DNA of 64,000 nucleotides from Bacilli bacterium (GCA_900770925.1 CAAGLY010000017.1:1-64000); one strand, 5' to 3'. Numbered from the stretch's first letter, positions 27,019-36,909 are shown. Numbers and translations are program-made. The notes: generated by a model from the sequence alone, not told the origin.

Positions 27019-27031
27019 AAAGGAGCAGAAA

Positions 27032-28141
27032 ATGTCACTTGAGCTAAAGAATATTTATAAGATCTATCCTAACGGCTATCAGGCAATCACGGATTTCAAT
27101 CTTACCATCAACGATAAGGAATTCATCGTCCTTGTCGGTCCTTCCGGATGCGGAAAGAGCACGACTCTTCGCAGGATTGCCGGTCTTGAGGAAATCACCC
27201 ATGGCGATTTCCTGATTGACGGAAAGAGAGTCAATAGCCTGCCTCCGAAAGACCGCGGCATTGCCATGGTCTTCCAGAGCTACGCCCTTTATCCGACTCT
27301 GACTGTGTACGAGAACAGGGCTTTCGGCCTTGATCTGGCCGGCTTTGATGAAGATATCATCGCCACCCGTGTCAAACAGACGGCAAAGGTTCTCGGCCTT
27401 TCGGATTATCTTGACCGTCTGCCTAAGGCGCTCTCCGGCGGACAGCGTCAGCGTGTCGCTCTTGGCCGCGCCATCATCCGCCATGCCAAGATTTTCTTAA
27501 GGGATGAGCCCCTCTCTAACCTTGATGCCCGTCAGCGTGTTTCAAGGCGTAGTGAGCTGATCCGTATCCACCGTCAGATCGGAGCCACTACCATTTATGT
27601 TACCCATGACCAGATTGAGGCTAGGACTAGGGCTACCCGGATTGTCTGCAGGGATGTCGGTGTCATTAAGCAGGTCGGAACCCCTAAGGAGCTCTACTTC
27701 CATCCGAAGAACCTGTTTGTTGCCGGCTTTATCGGAGACCCGCCGATGAACTTCCTTCACGGCAAGGTTTCTCCTGATCATGTTTTTGTCTCCGATGACG
27801 GAAATACACGTCTGTCCTTAGAAGGATTATCCTTATCTCTCTTGGACAAGCTTGCCGGAAAGGAAATCGTTCTCGGCTACCGTCCGGAACATGCCCATGT
27901 CCATCCAAACACGGAGAAGAAGGAAGTCACTCTCTCCGGTGTTGTCGAAGTCAATGAGAGGCTTGGCGATGTCCAGAACATCTATCTCAACGTCGGCAAG
28001 GAAAAGAACATCATCAAGGCTGCCCCGGAAGAGAGGATTAAGATCGGTCAGAATCTCACTTACTATGTTTCCAGGGAAGATCTCCGCTTCTTTGATGCAA
28101 AGAGCGAAGATATCATCGAAGAGGACAGTCCGATTCAATAA
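27032..28141 (+). CDS. MsmX/UgpC-type sugar ABC transporter ATPase
   Basis: Energises carbohydrate importers. 369 residues with Walker A GPSGCGKST (37-45), signature LSGGQRQRVALGRAI, Walker B region followed by DEPLSNLDA, switch THDQ and C-terminal TOBE domain. It is the textbook demonstration of the code change: conserved Met positions in TTLRMIAGLE, VYENMAF, FLMDEPLS, VSMRSE and EAMTMATRI are all AGG, whereas GQRQR uses CGT. I count about ten in-frame AGG and two internal ATG. A second paralogue lies at 43306 in the same locus. Its stop overlaps the start of the next gene by one base. Confidence 0.95.
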   Translation: MSLELKNIYKIYPNGYQAITDFNLTINDKEFIVLVGPSGCGKSTTLRRIAGLEEITHGDFLIDGKRVNSLPPKDRGIAMVFQSYALYPTLTVYENRAFGLDLAGFDEDIIATRVKQTAKVLGLSDYLDRLPKALSGGQRQRVALGRAIIRHAKIFLRDEPLSNLDARQRVSRRSELIRIHRQIGATTIYVTHDQIEARTRATRIVCRDVGVIKQVGTPKELYFHPKNLFVAGFIGDPPMNFLHGKVSPDHVFVSDDGNTRLSLEGLSLSLLDKLAGKEIVLGYRPEHAHVHPNTEKKEVTLSGVVEVNERLGDVQNIYLNVGKEKNIIKAAPEERIKIGQNLTYYVSREDLRFFDAKSEDIIEEDSPIQ

Positions 28142-30657
28142 TGAACACAGCCACCATTGTCTCGCAGAAGGAATTAAAGAAACGGGATTTCATTCTTCAC
28201 GGAAATAGGTGGAAGGTTGTTTTTGTTATTGCAGCCCCTTTATTCTTCTTTACTCTCTTCAACTATATCTATTCCATCATTGATACCATCAGGTGTTCCG
28301 GTATCTCTAAGGCAGCCGTTAATGCTGTCGGTGCCCTGAACCAGGCAAATAGCAGGGTCAGGGCTGTCGGAACCGCGCTTGGTGCCGGAGGAAGCATCCT
28401 TATCGCCCGGGAGATTGGCAAAAAGGACTATGAAAGAGCCCATCAGTATGTCTGCACGGTGTTCTTCTACGCCTTCCTGCTTGGCGGAATTATCTGCGGG
28501 ATAGTCTTGCCTTTAGCCAGACCTCTCTTAAAGAGGAGGAAAATCACGGAGGAATCGATTGAAGTCGGAATCGATTACTTCCGCTTCTCCGTCATCACGT
28601 CCTCCTTAAGGAGGATCAATAACGTCTTCAGGGGTGTAGAGAAGGCACGGGGACGGACCTTGCTTAGGACGTTCCTTAATGTCGGGGTTGTCCTTATCAA
28701 AGTCGCCCTTAACGCCATCTTCCTCTATGGATGCGGCCTTAAGGACAGGAAGTATGTCTCCCTGTCGACAAGGATTGCAAACCTCTGTCTAGCCCTCTAT
28801 GTCCTTGTCCAGCTCAGCTTAAGAAGCTATCTCTTCCGCTTTTCCTATCATAAAATCGATTTCGGAAAGAAAATCCTGAACCGGACCTTTAAGATCAGCT
28901 TCCCGATCTTTCTCGGAAAGTTCATCTTCTCCTTCGGAAAAGTGGTCATCAACGGACTCGCTTCTTCTTACGGAAACGATGTCGTCGGTGCTCTTGGCGT
29001 AAGTAACAACAGGGGCGGAAGCGTCACTTCTCCTATCTCTTCTATTGAAGACTCCACCTCCTCCATCATCTCCCAGAACAGGGGTGCTAACCAGACTAAA
29101 CGGGTCATTAAATGCTTCCTTGTCGGACTGACCTACGCCTTAGCCATTGCCGTCGTGGGTGTAATCTTAGTTACCATCTTTGATACGCCGATTACGATGT
29201 TCTTTGCTCGGAATGCCGGAAACGAAGAAGAAATCAAAGAGTTTGCAAAGCATATCTCCAGTGTCTTCTTCTATGAGAAGAGGGGTATCATCACTCTTGC
29301 AGTCAACTCCGCCGTGCTTGGATTACTCTACGGACTTGGCTATACTACGACTGCTTCCTTAATCAATATCAGCCGTGTCTTTCTCTTCCGTGTTCCGATC
29401 TTCCTTATTCTACAGGCAATCTTCCCCAATAGGGATGGCTATCAGATCTGCGGATTAAGCAGGGGCATTAGCAACATCTCCATCGGAATCGTAGCCGGAA
29501 TTGTCGGAGTTGTCGTTCTCCTCCGTCTGAAGAAGAGGAGGAGCATCAAGGAGGAAAACAGGAATATGCTGACTAAAGAAGACCGTGAAAGAGCCGACCT
29601 CTACATTGATTCCTTCCTGAAAAACTATAAGCCTTATAAGAACGGTGCTTTCTGTTATGAAGACGGTGTCGTCAGGGACGGAGCAAGGAACAGGTATGAG
29701 GCGACGAAAGATAAGAAGTTCCTCGACTTTGTCGAAGGCTACTATGAAACCCAGATTGATGAAGAAGGGAATATCCTCCGATTCAAGAAGGAGAACCATT
29801 CGATTGACGACCTTCAGTCCGGATATGCCCTTGTCCTTTTAAACCGCTACCGTCCAAAGGAGAAGTATAAGAAAGCTATCGAGTTCCTCCATGGCCGGGT
29901 GAAAGAAAGGCCGAGACTGTCTAACGGATCCTTCCAGCATAAGGACCGCTATCCGAAACAGTGCTGGCTTGATGGACTCTTCAGGGCACTTCCCTTCTAT
30001 GGGGAGGTTTCTGTCCTAGACCATGAGGAGAAGGACAGGAAGGATATCAGGAAGCAATTCGATAATGTCTTTGTTTACAACAAAGGCGAAGACGGAAGAA
30101 TCTACCATGCCTATGATGAGACAAAATCCAGGCAGTGGGCAGATAAGAGAACCGGAAGAAGCCCTCACGTGTGGCTCCGCTCGGTCGGATGGCTGATCAG
30201 GGCTACCTGCGATGTCTTTGAAAGCTTTGACAAAGACGGGCATCCGATTGATAAAAGGAAGAGGAAGAAGCATCTGAAAGAAGAGCTTAGCTCCCTTGAA
30301 CCGGCAAGGGATAAAGAAAGCAGACTATGGAAGGACCTTCCTTTTGTCGAAAACGAAAAGAACTACCTGGAGACCTCCGGTTCCTTAATGGTCTCTTACG
30401 GATATAGGAAAGGCAGCCGGATAGGCAGGCTTCCCTTTAAGGAAAGCGAAAAGGGAGCAGAAATCTTCTCTTCCCTAGTCCATCACAGGCTGAAAGACAA
30501 TCATCTCCATAATATCTGTCTTGTCTCTGGACTTGATAACGAGAAGAGAGACGGATCTGTTGCCTACTACTTATCTGAGCCAATCTGTCAGGACGACAGT
30601 AAGGGAGTCGGCCCCTTCAGGATGGCGTATAGCCAATACCTGAGAATGCCGTATTAA
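28141..30657 (+). CDS. MATE transporter fused to GH105 unsaturated glycuronyl hydrolase
   Basis: A single uninterrupted 838-codon frame. Residues 1 to about 472 are a MATE-family transporter with about twelve membrane helices (NAVGALNQANS, ALGAGGSILIAREIGK). Residues from about 476 are a GH105 (YteR/YesR) hydrolase, with YKNGAFCYEDGVV, CWLDGLFMALPFYGE containing the catalytic Asp, WADKRTG and WLRSVGWLIMAT; its Mets are AGG. GH105 enzymes remove the unsaturated uronic acid from lyase-made pectin fragments. A Met at codon 476 (29566) is preceded by AAGGAGG at 29548-29554, so a free GH105 protein may also be made by internal initiation. The fusion is unusual; the hydrolase domain should face the cytoplasm if both termini do. 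It is coupled to the preceding ATPase. Confidence 0.85.
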   Translation: MNTATIVSQKELKKRDFILHGNRWKVVFVIAAPLFFFTLFNYIYSIIDTIRCSGISKAAVNAVGALNQANSRVRAVGTALGAGGSILIAREIGKKDYERAHQYVCTVFFYAFLLGGIICGIVLPLARPLLKRRKITEESIEVGIDYFRFSVITSSLRRINNVFRGVEKARGRTLLRTFLNVGVVLIKVALNAIFLYGCGLKDRKYVSLSTRIANLCLALYVLVQLSLRSYLFRFSYHKIDFGKKILNRTFKISFPIFLGKFIFSFGKVVINGLASSYGNDVVGALGVSNNRGGSVTSPISSIEDSTSSIISQNRGANQTKRVIKCFLVGLTYALAIAVVGVILVTIFDTPITMFFARNAGNEEEIKEFAKHISSVFFYEKRGIITLAVNSAVLGLLYGLGYTTTASLINISRVFLFRVPIFLILQAIFPNRDGYQICGLSRGISNISIGIVAGIVGVVVLLRLKKRRSIKEENRNMLTKEDRERADLYIDSFLKNYKPYKNGAFCYEDGVVRDGARNRYEATKDKKFLDFVEGYYETQIDEEGNILRFKKENHSIDDLQSGYALVLLNRYRPKEKYKKAIEFLHGRVKERPRLSNGSFQHKDRYPKQCWLDGLFRALPFYGEVSVLDHEEKDRKDIRKQFDNVFVYNKGEDGRIYHAYDETKSRQWADKRTGRSPHVWLRSVGWLIRATCDVFESFDKDGHPIDKRKRKKHLKEELSSLEPARDKESRLWKDLPFVENEKNYLETSGSLMVSYGYRKGSRIGRLPFKESEKGAEIFSSLVHHRLKDNHLHNICLVSGLDNEKRDGSVAYYLSEPICQDDSKGVGPFRMAYSQYLRMPY

Positions 30658-30684
30658 TTAACCTAAGAAAAGGAGAAACCGAGT

Positions 30685-32148
30685 ATGGAAACCTTATCGA
30701 AGAAAATCAGGAAGAAGAGTGAAGCCAAGATCAAGATCAGGCAGTTCGGAGAAGGAAACTTCCTCCGTGCCTTTGTTGACTGGCTCATTAAGAAGAGGAA
30801 CGATTCCGGAAAGTATTCCGGACACGTCGTTGTTGTTCAGCCTCTTCCTTTCGGAAGAATCGAGGAACTGAAGAAACAGGATTATCTTTATACTCTGATC
30901 CTTCAGGGAATTAACGAGAAGGGAGAAGCCGTCAAGACACATGAAGTCATTGATGTCATCGATGATTCCGTCAATCCGTATACCGATTTCGCTAAGTATC
31001 TGAAATACGGAGAGAGCAAGGACTTAGAAGTCGTTATCTCCAATACCACCGAAGCCGGCATTCACTATGAAGAGGGAGATACGAAGCTTGACCTTTCAAA
31101 GGATACTCCGGTTTCTTATCCGGGTAAGCTTCTTGCCTTGCTTAAGCATCGTTATGAGACTTTAGGAAAGGACTACGGACTCGCGATTATCCCTTGCGAA
31201 CTGATTGACGATAACGGAGACCATCTCCGCGAAGTACTCAATCAGTTAGCGACAAAGAGGAACTTAGATCAGGGCTTCATCGATTATCTCAATCATTCCT
31301 GCCACTATACTTCTACCCTTGTTGACCGTATTGTCCCTGGCTTCCCGAGAGACGAATTCAATAAGCTCTGCGAAGACTACGGCTATATTGATAACAACAG
31401 GGATAAGGGCGAGTACTTCCACTTCTATGTCTTAAAGAAGGAGCCCTTTGTTCAGGAGAAATTCCCAGTCGATAAGGTCGGACTCCATGCTGTCTATGTC
31501 GAGGATGTCCATCCTTATAAGCAGCGCAAGGTCCGGATTCTTAACGGCTCCCATACTTCGTTAGTTCCTGTCGCCTATCTTTCTGGCTATGATGAAGTCC
31601 GTCAGTCTCTTCTCGATGCACGGATCAGGAAGTTCTTAGAAGATGAACAGAATAAGGAAATCCTTCCTACATTAACTGCCAAAGGAAGCGAACAATTCGC
31701 TAAAGATGTCAGGAAACGTTTCCTCAATCCTTATGTCCACCATGCTCTTAGGTCCATTGCCTTAAACTCCCTTCCGAAGTTCAAGGAACGTGACCTTCCG
31801 ACTATCAGGGATAACTTAAAGGAAGGAAAGATTCCTTCTCATCTGATCTTTGCCTTTGCTGCCCTTCTTGTCTTCTATCGCGGATACCGGATCAAAGACG
31901 GAGTCAAGGAAGAAATCAAGCTTCAGGATGATCAGAAGAACCTTGCCTTTACCAAAGGACTCTGGGTGGCCTTTGAAAAGGACGGTGATGTCAAAAAACT
32001 AGCCGATAGCTTCCTTTCTGATAAGGAACTCTGGGGTGAAGACCTCTCTGAGGTTCCTGCCTTAGAGAACGAATTTGTCTCCTCTCTCACTCTCATCCTC
32101 AATGAAAAAGACAGGATGTCTGCCCTGAGGAAGAAGTTCCATGAATGA
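30685..32148 (+). CDS. uxaB: Tagaturonate reductase
   Basis: Reduces D-tagaturonate to D-altronate with NADH, second step of galacturonate catabolism. 487 residues, mannitol dehydrogenase superfamily: IRQFGEGNFLRAF cofactor region at 18-30, VVVVQPLPFG, and the catalytic-domain segment VRILNGSHTSLVPVAYLSG with the conserved Lys-x5-Asn-x2-His pattern. Start after AAAAGGAGAAA. Its TGA stop overlaps the start of uxaA by eight bases, so UxaB, UxaA and UxaC are produced together. Confidence 0.95.
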   Translation: METLSKKIRKKSEAKIKIRQFGEGNFLRAFVDWLIKKRNDSGKYSGHVVVVQPLPFGRIEELKKQDYLYTLILQGINEKGEAVKTHEVIDVIDDSVNPYTDFAKYLKYGESKDLEVVISNTTEAGIHYEEGDTKLDLSKDTPVSYPGKLLALLKHRYETLGKDYGLAIIPCELIDDNGDHLREVLNQLATKRNLDQGFIDYLNHSCHYTSTLVDRIVPGFPRDEFNKLCEDYGYIDNNRDKGEYFHFYVLKKEPFVQEKFPVDKVGLHAVYVEDVHPYKQRKVRILNGSHTSLVPVAYLSGYDEVRQSLLDARIRKFLEDEQNKEILPTLTAKGSEQFAKDVRKRFLNPYVHHALRSIALNSLPKFKERDLPTIRDNLKEGKIPSHLIFAFAALLVFYRGYRIKDGVKEEIKLQDDQKNLAFTKGLWVAFEKDGDVKKLADSFLSDKELWGEDLSEVPALENEFVSSLTLILNEKDRMSALRKKFHE

Positions 32149-33610
32149 TTTTGTCAAAATCCGGGATGAAGACGATGTCATCGTTGTCTTAAAACCCTTT
32201 AAGAAAGGAGACAGAGTCGATTCTCTTCTCCTTCTTGATGATGTTCCTAGGGGACATAAGGTTGCTCTTCACGATAGGAAGAAAGGCGACTTTGTCCATA
32301 AATACGGAACCATCATTGGAAAAGCCAAACAGGATATTATGAAAGGACAGTGGGTCCATTCCCATAATCTGGAGACTTCCCTTAACACCTTAGAACCTTC
32401 CTACTCCTATCAGAAAATCGATCTGAAATCTGTTGCCTCTTCCCATAAGACCTGGCTTGGCTATCTTCGCTGTGATAAACGGGCTGGAACGAGAAACGAT
32501 AGGTATCTTCTTCCTACTGTTGGATGTGTTAATGCTCTTCTTGCCATAAGGAAAGAGAAATTCGTTGCCCTCCATCCTTCTTTCCGTCATCGGATTAAGA
32601 TTCTTTCCCATCCCTATGGATGCTCTCAGCTCGGCGATGACCTTCTTCATACCAAGAAGCTTCTGATCAGCTTGGCGAAGAACCCGAACTGCGGAGGGCT
32701 TCTTGTTCTTGGACTCGGCTGTGAGAATAACCGTCTCTCTGACTTTAGGAAAGAGAGGGGAGGATACGATAAGGAGCGGGTCCGCTTCTTTAATGCCCAG
32801 GAAAAGGATGACGAAATAGGATACGGACTAGCTAGGATGGATGAACTCTATCAGAAGAGGGGGGAGGACAAACGGACGCCTCTTCCTTTATCTAGGCTTA
32901 ATCTTGGTGTAAAATGTGGTGGTTCGGATGGATTCTCCGGACTGACTGCCAACCCTCTGCTTGGACGCGTGAGCGATATCATCGGTGCTAGCGGAGGTAA
33001 AGTCTGCCTGACCGAAGTTCCTGAGAGGTTCGGAGCAGAACAGAGCCTTAGGAACCGGGCAAAGGATGAGAAGACCTATGAAAAGGTCGTCTCCCTGATT
33101 ACCGATTTCAAAGAGTACTATGCGAAAAACAACAGGCCCTGCTACGAGAACCCTTCACCGGGAAATAAAGATGGCGGCATCACGACCCTTGAGGAAAAAT
33201 CGAACGGATGTGTCCTTAAAGGCGGACAGCTGGAAGTTGAGGATGTCCTTGACTACGGAGAAAGGGCAACTGAGCCTGGTCTCTCCTTAGTAAACGGACC
33301 GGGCAACGACCTTGTTGCCTGCACCGACTTAGCTGCGGCAGGATGCAACCTCATCTGCTTTACGACCGGAAGAGGAACCCCGTTCGGTTCTATTGTCCCG
33401 ACCATCAAGATCGGAACCAATCCGATTGTCTCGGCCAAGAAAGCCGATTGGATTGACTTCAATGGCGGAAGAGTCCTTGAGGAATCCTGGGGAAAGGTCA
33501 CAGAGGACCTTCTTGATCTGATTCTGTCTGTCGCTTCCGGAAAGGAAGTCAAGGCAGAACGGAATGAATCCGAGCCGATTGCTCTGTTTAAGACTGGTGT
33601 TACCTTATAG
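32141..33610 (+). CDS. uxaA: Altronate dehydratase
   Basis: Dehydrates D-altronate to 2-keto-3-deoxygluconate; an iron-dependent enzyme of the UxaA/GarD family. 489 residues: an N-terminal SAF domain (VPMGHKVAL, with AGG for Met; KGQWVHSHNL) and a C-terminal catalytic domain (LPTVGCVN, PYGCSQLGDD, VLGLGCENN, KCGGSDGFSGLTANP). In the AGTRND segment the conserved Arg is AGA and the next variable hydrophobic position is AGG, which shows AGA and AGG are read differently. Confidence 0.95.
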   Translation: MNDFVKIRDEDDVIVVLKPFKKGDRVDSLLLLDDVPRGHKVALHDRKKGDFVHKYGTIIGKAKQDIMKGQWVHSHNLETSLNTLEPSYSYQKIDLKSVASSHKTWLGYLRCDKRAGTRNDRYLLPTVGCVNALLAIRKEKFVALHPSFRHRIKILSHPYGCSQLGDDLLHTKKLLISLAKNPNCGGLLVLGLGCENNRLSDFRKERGGYDKERVRFFNAQEKDDEIGYGLARMDELYQKRGEDKRTPLPLSRLNLGVKCGGSDGFSGLTANPLLGRVSDIIGASGGKVCLTEVPERFGAEQSLRNRAKDEKTYEKVVSLITDFKEYYAKNNRPCYENPSPGNKDGGITTLEEKSNGCVLKGGQLEVEDVLDYGERATEPGLSLVNGPGNDLVACTDLAAAGCNLICFTTGRGTPFGSIVPTIKIGTNPIVSAKKADWIDFNGGRVLEESWGKVTEDLLDLILSVASGKEVKAERNESEPIALFKTGVTL

Positions 33611-33621
33611 GAGGAACAGCG

Positions 33622-35028
33622 ATGAAACAGTTCTTAGGAGATGATTTTCTGTTAGACAACGAAGTAGCCAAGAAGCTTTACTTCGAACATGCGAAGAAGA
33701 GGCCGATTTTCGATTATCACTGCCATCTGATTCCGGAACAGATTGCTTCCGACTATCATTTCTCTTCCATTACCGAAGCCTGGCTTGGAAAGGATGGATA
33801 TGGTGACCACTACAAATGGCGTCTGAGGCGTGAGCTCGGTATTGAGGAAAAATACATCACCGGCAATGCTTCCGACTGGGAGAAGTTCGAGAAGTATGCA
33901 GAATGCATGCCTTATAGGATCGGTAACCCGATTTATGAGTGGACGCATCTGGAGCTGAAGCATTTCTTCGGCATCACTAAACCCTTATCTCCTTCTACGG
34001 CGAAGGAAATCTTCACTGAGTGCAATGAAAAGCTCAAAACCCTTTCTGCCCGCAAGAGGAGGGAAAGGAGCAATGTAGCGACTGTCTACACCACCGATGA
34101 CCCTGTCGATGATCTCCATTTCCATGAATTAAGGGCAAAGGATCCCACCTTGAAGACGAAAGTCGCTCCGGCCTGGCGTCCGGATAAGGTCATCAACGTC
34201 GAACGGGATACCTTCGTTCCGGAGATTGAGAAGCTTGCCTTAGTCACTGGCAAGGAAATCACGGATCTGAAGGAGAGGCTTTCTGCCTTAGATGAACGCC
34301 TCAGCTTCTTTGTTGAGCACGGATGCTGTGCTTCTGACCATGCCCTTGATGTCAGGCATTTTAAGAAAGGCACCACTTACGAACAGGCTAATGCCGTCTT
34401 CCTTAAAGGAAGGAAGAAAGAACCGATTTCCTTTGAAGAGGAAGATAGGTACAAAGGCTACCTGCTTCTCCATTTAGGAAGACAGTACCATAAGTACAAC
34501 ATGGTCCAGGAGTACCATATCGGTGCTCTCCGGAACAATTCCTTACGGAATTACAAGGCTATGGGTGCAGATACCGGATTCGATGCCGTGTCCGATTTAC
34601 CTGTTGCCGAAAAACTCTCTGCCTTGCTTGATGCCCTCGATGAGACAGATGAACTTCCTAAGACGGTCTTATTCACCTTAAATGAGAAGGACTATGTTGT
34701 CCTTGCCACGTTAAGGAACTGCTTCCAGGGCGGAAGGAAAGGTAAGATTCAGATGGGTACTTCCTGGTGGTTCAATGATCACTATGATGGAAGGATGACC
34801 CAGCTTAAACGTCTTGGAAACGATGGTCTTCTCTCCTGCTTTATCGGCAGGCTTACCGATTCCCGTAGCTTCTTAAGCTATCCTCGCCATGACTATTTCC
34901 GCCGTGAGTTCTGCAACTACTTAGGCGAATTAGTTGAAAAAGGACGTTACCCGGAAGACTATGACACTCTTGGAAAGATTGTCGAGGATGTTTCTTACAA
35001 TAACGCCGTTAGCTTCTTTAAGCGTTAA
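33622..35028 (+). CDS. uxaC: Uronate isomerase
   Basis: Converts D-galacturonate to D-tagaturonate (and glucuronate to fructuronate). 468 residues, the usual length for this amidohydrolase-like TIM barrel. Metal site FDYHCHL (His-x-His) at 30-36; GDHYKWRLMR, where real Arg is CGT and Met is AGG; TTDDPVDDL; and a late NARGYGG-equivalent region replaced by GTSWWFNDHYDGR, also normal for Firmicute UxaC. TAGGAGGAAC precedes ATG 33622. Last gene of the first transcription unit; it converges with the pectinesterase gene and overlaps its end by eleven bases. Confidence 0.95.
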   Translation: MKQFLGDDFLLDNEVAKKLYFEHAKKRPIFDYHCHLIPEQIASDYHFSSITEAWLGKDGYGDHYKWRLRRELGIEEKYITGNASDWEKFEKYAECMPYRIGNPIYEWTHLELKHFFGITKPLSPSTAKEIFTECNEKLKTLSARKRRERSNVATVYTTDDPVDDLHFHELRAKDPTLKTKVAPAWRPDKVINVERDTFVPEIEKLALVTGKEITDLKERLSALDERLSFFVEHGCCASDHALDVRHFKKGTTYEQANAVFLKGRKKEPISFEEEDRYKGYLLLHLGRQYHKYNMVQEYHIGALRNNSLRNYKAMGADTGFDAVSDLPVAEKLSALLDALDETDELPKTVLFTLNEKDYVVLATLRNCFQGGRKGKIQMGTSWWFNDHYDGRMTQLKRLGNDGLLSCFIGRLTDSRSFLSYPRHDYFRREFCNYLGELVEKGRYPEDYDTLGKIVEDVSYNNAVSFFKR

Positions 35029-35983
35029 TCTTTAGGAACTTTGACAATAAGGCTCTGTACTGCTTAGGCAGTGCAGAGCCTTTTCGGTTTCTGGTAAAAG
35101 AGGCTCTTCCCTCTAAAAGGGGATATTCCTCAAACCGGCAGGTCTTTTTCCGGTCCACATTGCTCCAGTCATGGAAAAGAAGCGGATTAATATGATCTTC
35201 GTAGGTGCAGTTAGAGAAGACGGCTTTCCCATAATCCCGCCAGGGACGCCCTAAAAAGGTGCTGTCTTTCTCTGCTCCTCCGTTTAAGAACCGGCAGGAC
35301 TCGAAATAGAAGCCGAAGTCATCCTTTAAGGAGTGGCTTGGCGCGGTGACATAGGTTTCTCCTCTTATATCGTTCAGAGTGATTAAATTGCACTGGTAGA
35401 AAAGAGCCCGGCCTGCTCCGAAAATAAAGTCGACGGTTCCCTTGATTATGCAGTGGCTGAAATAGGTGGTGCAGTTTCCTTCATGGTATCTCTCTTCCTC
35501 CGGAAGAAAACCGAGGTATCTTGTGGAGAGATCATCCGGGAGAGGACCGACAAAGAGGGTGTCCTGCGTCGAGATGAAGGTACAGTTTAGAAAGAAGTTA
35601 TCATCTCCGTAGACTCCTAGTGCCACTTCCTGCCCTTTTACCTGTGGGCTTCCGGAGGTGTTCTCGATTACGAAATTCTCAAAGATGTTGTGATTTCCGG
35701 TGACTTTGATTACGGCTGTCTTCCAGGTCGTTAACTCTTTTCCTTCGTTATCCTTCTCGTTAGCGTAATGGTCGTCATGGATTCTTCCTTTCAGGATAAT
35801 ATGGAAGTAATCGAAAGGAAAAGAGAACGAAATCTTCTCTTCTGTCTCTAATATAATATTGAAAGGAGTGCCTTTCTTCTTACTCCGTAACTTTTTACAG
35901 CCTTCCCTCCTGTCCTTGACACTATGGTAAGTAAAGGTCTTCTTGTTTTCAAACAGAAATAAACTGATCATAGATGATTTCAC
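35018..35983 (-). CDS. Pectinesterase (CE8)
   Basis: Removes methyl esters from homogalacturonan, a right-handed beta-helix enzyme, 321 residues. Catalytic motifs are STQDTLF (Gln/Asp), KGTVDFIFGAG (catalytic Asp) and LGRPWRDYGKAVF (Arg/Trp, both Arg as CGN). No signal peptide is seen, which is unusual for this normally secreted family and fits intracellular processing. The gene runs against the operon direction, and its last codons encode the terminator hairpin of uxaC. It may start at the alternative ATG four residues downstream. Confidence 0.88.
   Translation of the reverse strand: MKSSMISLFLFENKKTFTYHSVKDRREGCKKLRSKKKGTPFNIILETEEKISFSFPFDYFHIILKGRIHDDHYANEKDNEGKELTTWKTAVIKVTGNHNIFENFVIENTSGSPQVKGQEVALGVYGDDNFFLNCTFISTQDTLFVGPLPDDLSTRYLGFLPEEERYHEGNCTTYFSHCIIKGTVDFIFGAGRALFYQCNLITLNDIRGETYVTAPSHSLKDDFGFYFESCRFLNGGAEKDSTFLGRPWRDYGKAVFSNCTYEDHINPLLFHDWSNVDRKKTCRFEEYPLLEGRASFTRNRKGSALPKQYRALLSKFLKINA
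35049..35084. terminator. Terminator between uxaC and pectinesterase, inside coding sequence
   Basis: GGCTCTGTACTGC, loop TTAG, GCAGTGCAGAGCC, then TTTT on the plus strand. On the minus strand the same bases encode the C-terminal end of the pectinesterase. Confidence 0.88.
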
Positions 35984-36051
35984 TCCTAACTATTTGCTTC
36001 TTTATCGGAGATAGTCTATAACAGAACAGGTAGAGAAAGGAACTATCGCCC

Positions 36052-36909
36052 ATGAAACTTGGTGTCCGTGCGCATGATTTAGCCAGCAATGTCACTTTAC
36101 AGGAATTCGTATCGATTATCGATTCTTATGGCTTTAATCTTGTCCAGCTCGTCTTTAAGAAATCTTTTTCCGATTATTCTTATGATAAGGATTATGTCGA
36201 GAAAGCAGCTTCTCTTTTTGACCAGCATAAGATTAAAGTAGCAAGGCTAGGGGCTTACTTCAATCCGGTCCATTCCGATAAGGAAGTCGTCCGGAAAGGA
36301 ATCGAGAACTTCAAGAAGAATATCGACATCGCGAAATATTTCGGATATCCGTTAGTAGGAAGCGAAACCGGGTCCTACTCCGATAGCCCCTGGGTCTATC
36401 ATCCTAAGAACCGAACTGAGGAAGGATACCAGGAAAGCAAAAGCATCTTTAGGGAGCTTACAAAGTATGCGAAAGAGAAAGGAGTTTCCTTAGCCATCGA
36501 ATCCGCGTTTGGACATGTCAGGTATGATGCTAAGCGTCAGGCCCGCCTTTTGTCGGAACTGAACAGCGATAACGTCTATGCAACAATCGACCTCTATAAC
36601 CTATTAGATGTCTCTAACTTTGAACAGCGGAATGAGATCTTTAAGGATGCCCTTATGGAACTCGGAAGCAAAGTCAAGATCATCCATCTGAAGGATGGAT
36701 ATGTCAAAGACGGCAAATTAAGGCAGACCTCTCCGGGAAAAGGGGAATTCGATTATCCTTTCAGGAGGGAGTGCGTAAAAAAGTATGCTCCGGATGCAAC
36801 AAGGATTTTCGAGGGGGTGAAAGCGTGCGACATTCTCTCTGCAAAAACCTTAGTGGAAGGCCTGATTCCTGGGCTGAAAGGCAGAAATCAGGTTACGAAA
36901 ACAAACTAG
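36052..36909 (+). CDS. Sugar phosphate isomerase/epimerase-like protein
   Basis: A 285-residue xylose-isomerase-like TIM barrel (AP_endonuc_2 family). Recognisable blocks are MKLGVRAHDL at the N-terminus, VARLGAYFNP, LAIESAFGH, YATIDLYNLLD and KIIHLKDGY, where Glu, Asp, His and Glu residues provide the metal site. In this locus it may epimerise or isomerise an uncommon sugar from rhamnogalacturonan side chains; the substrate cannot be read from sequence. A terminator follows at 36941. Confidence 0.75.
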   Translation: MKLGVRAHDLASNVTLQEFVSIIDSYGFNLVQLVFKKSFSDYSYDKDYVEKAASLFDQHKIKVARLGAYFNPVHSDKEVVRKGIENFKKNIDIAKYFGYPLVGSETGSYSDSPWVYHPKNRTEEGYQESKSIFRELTKYAKEKGVSLAIESAFGHVRYDAKRQARLLSELNSDNVYATIDLYNLLDVSNFEQRNEIFKDALMELGSKVKIIHLKDGYVKDGKLRQTSPGKGEFDYPFRRECVKKYAPDATRIFEGVKACDILSAKTLVEGLIPGLKGRNQVTKTN

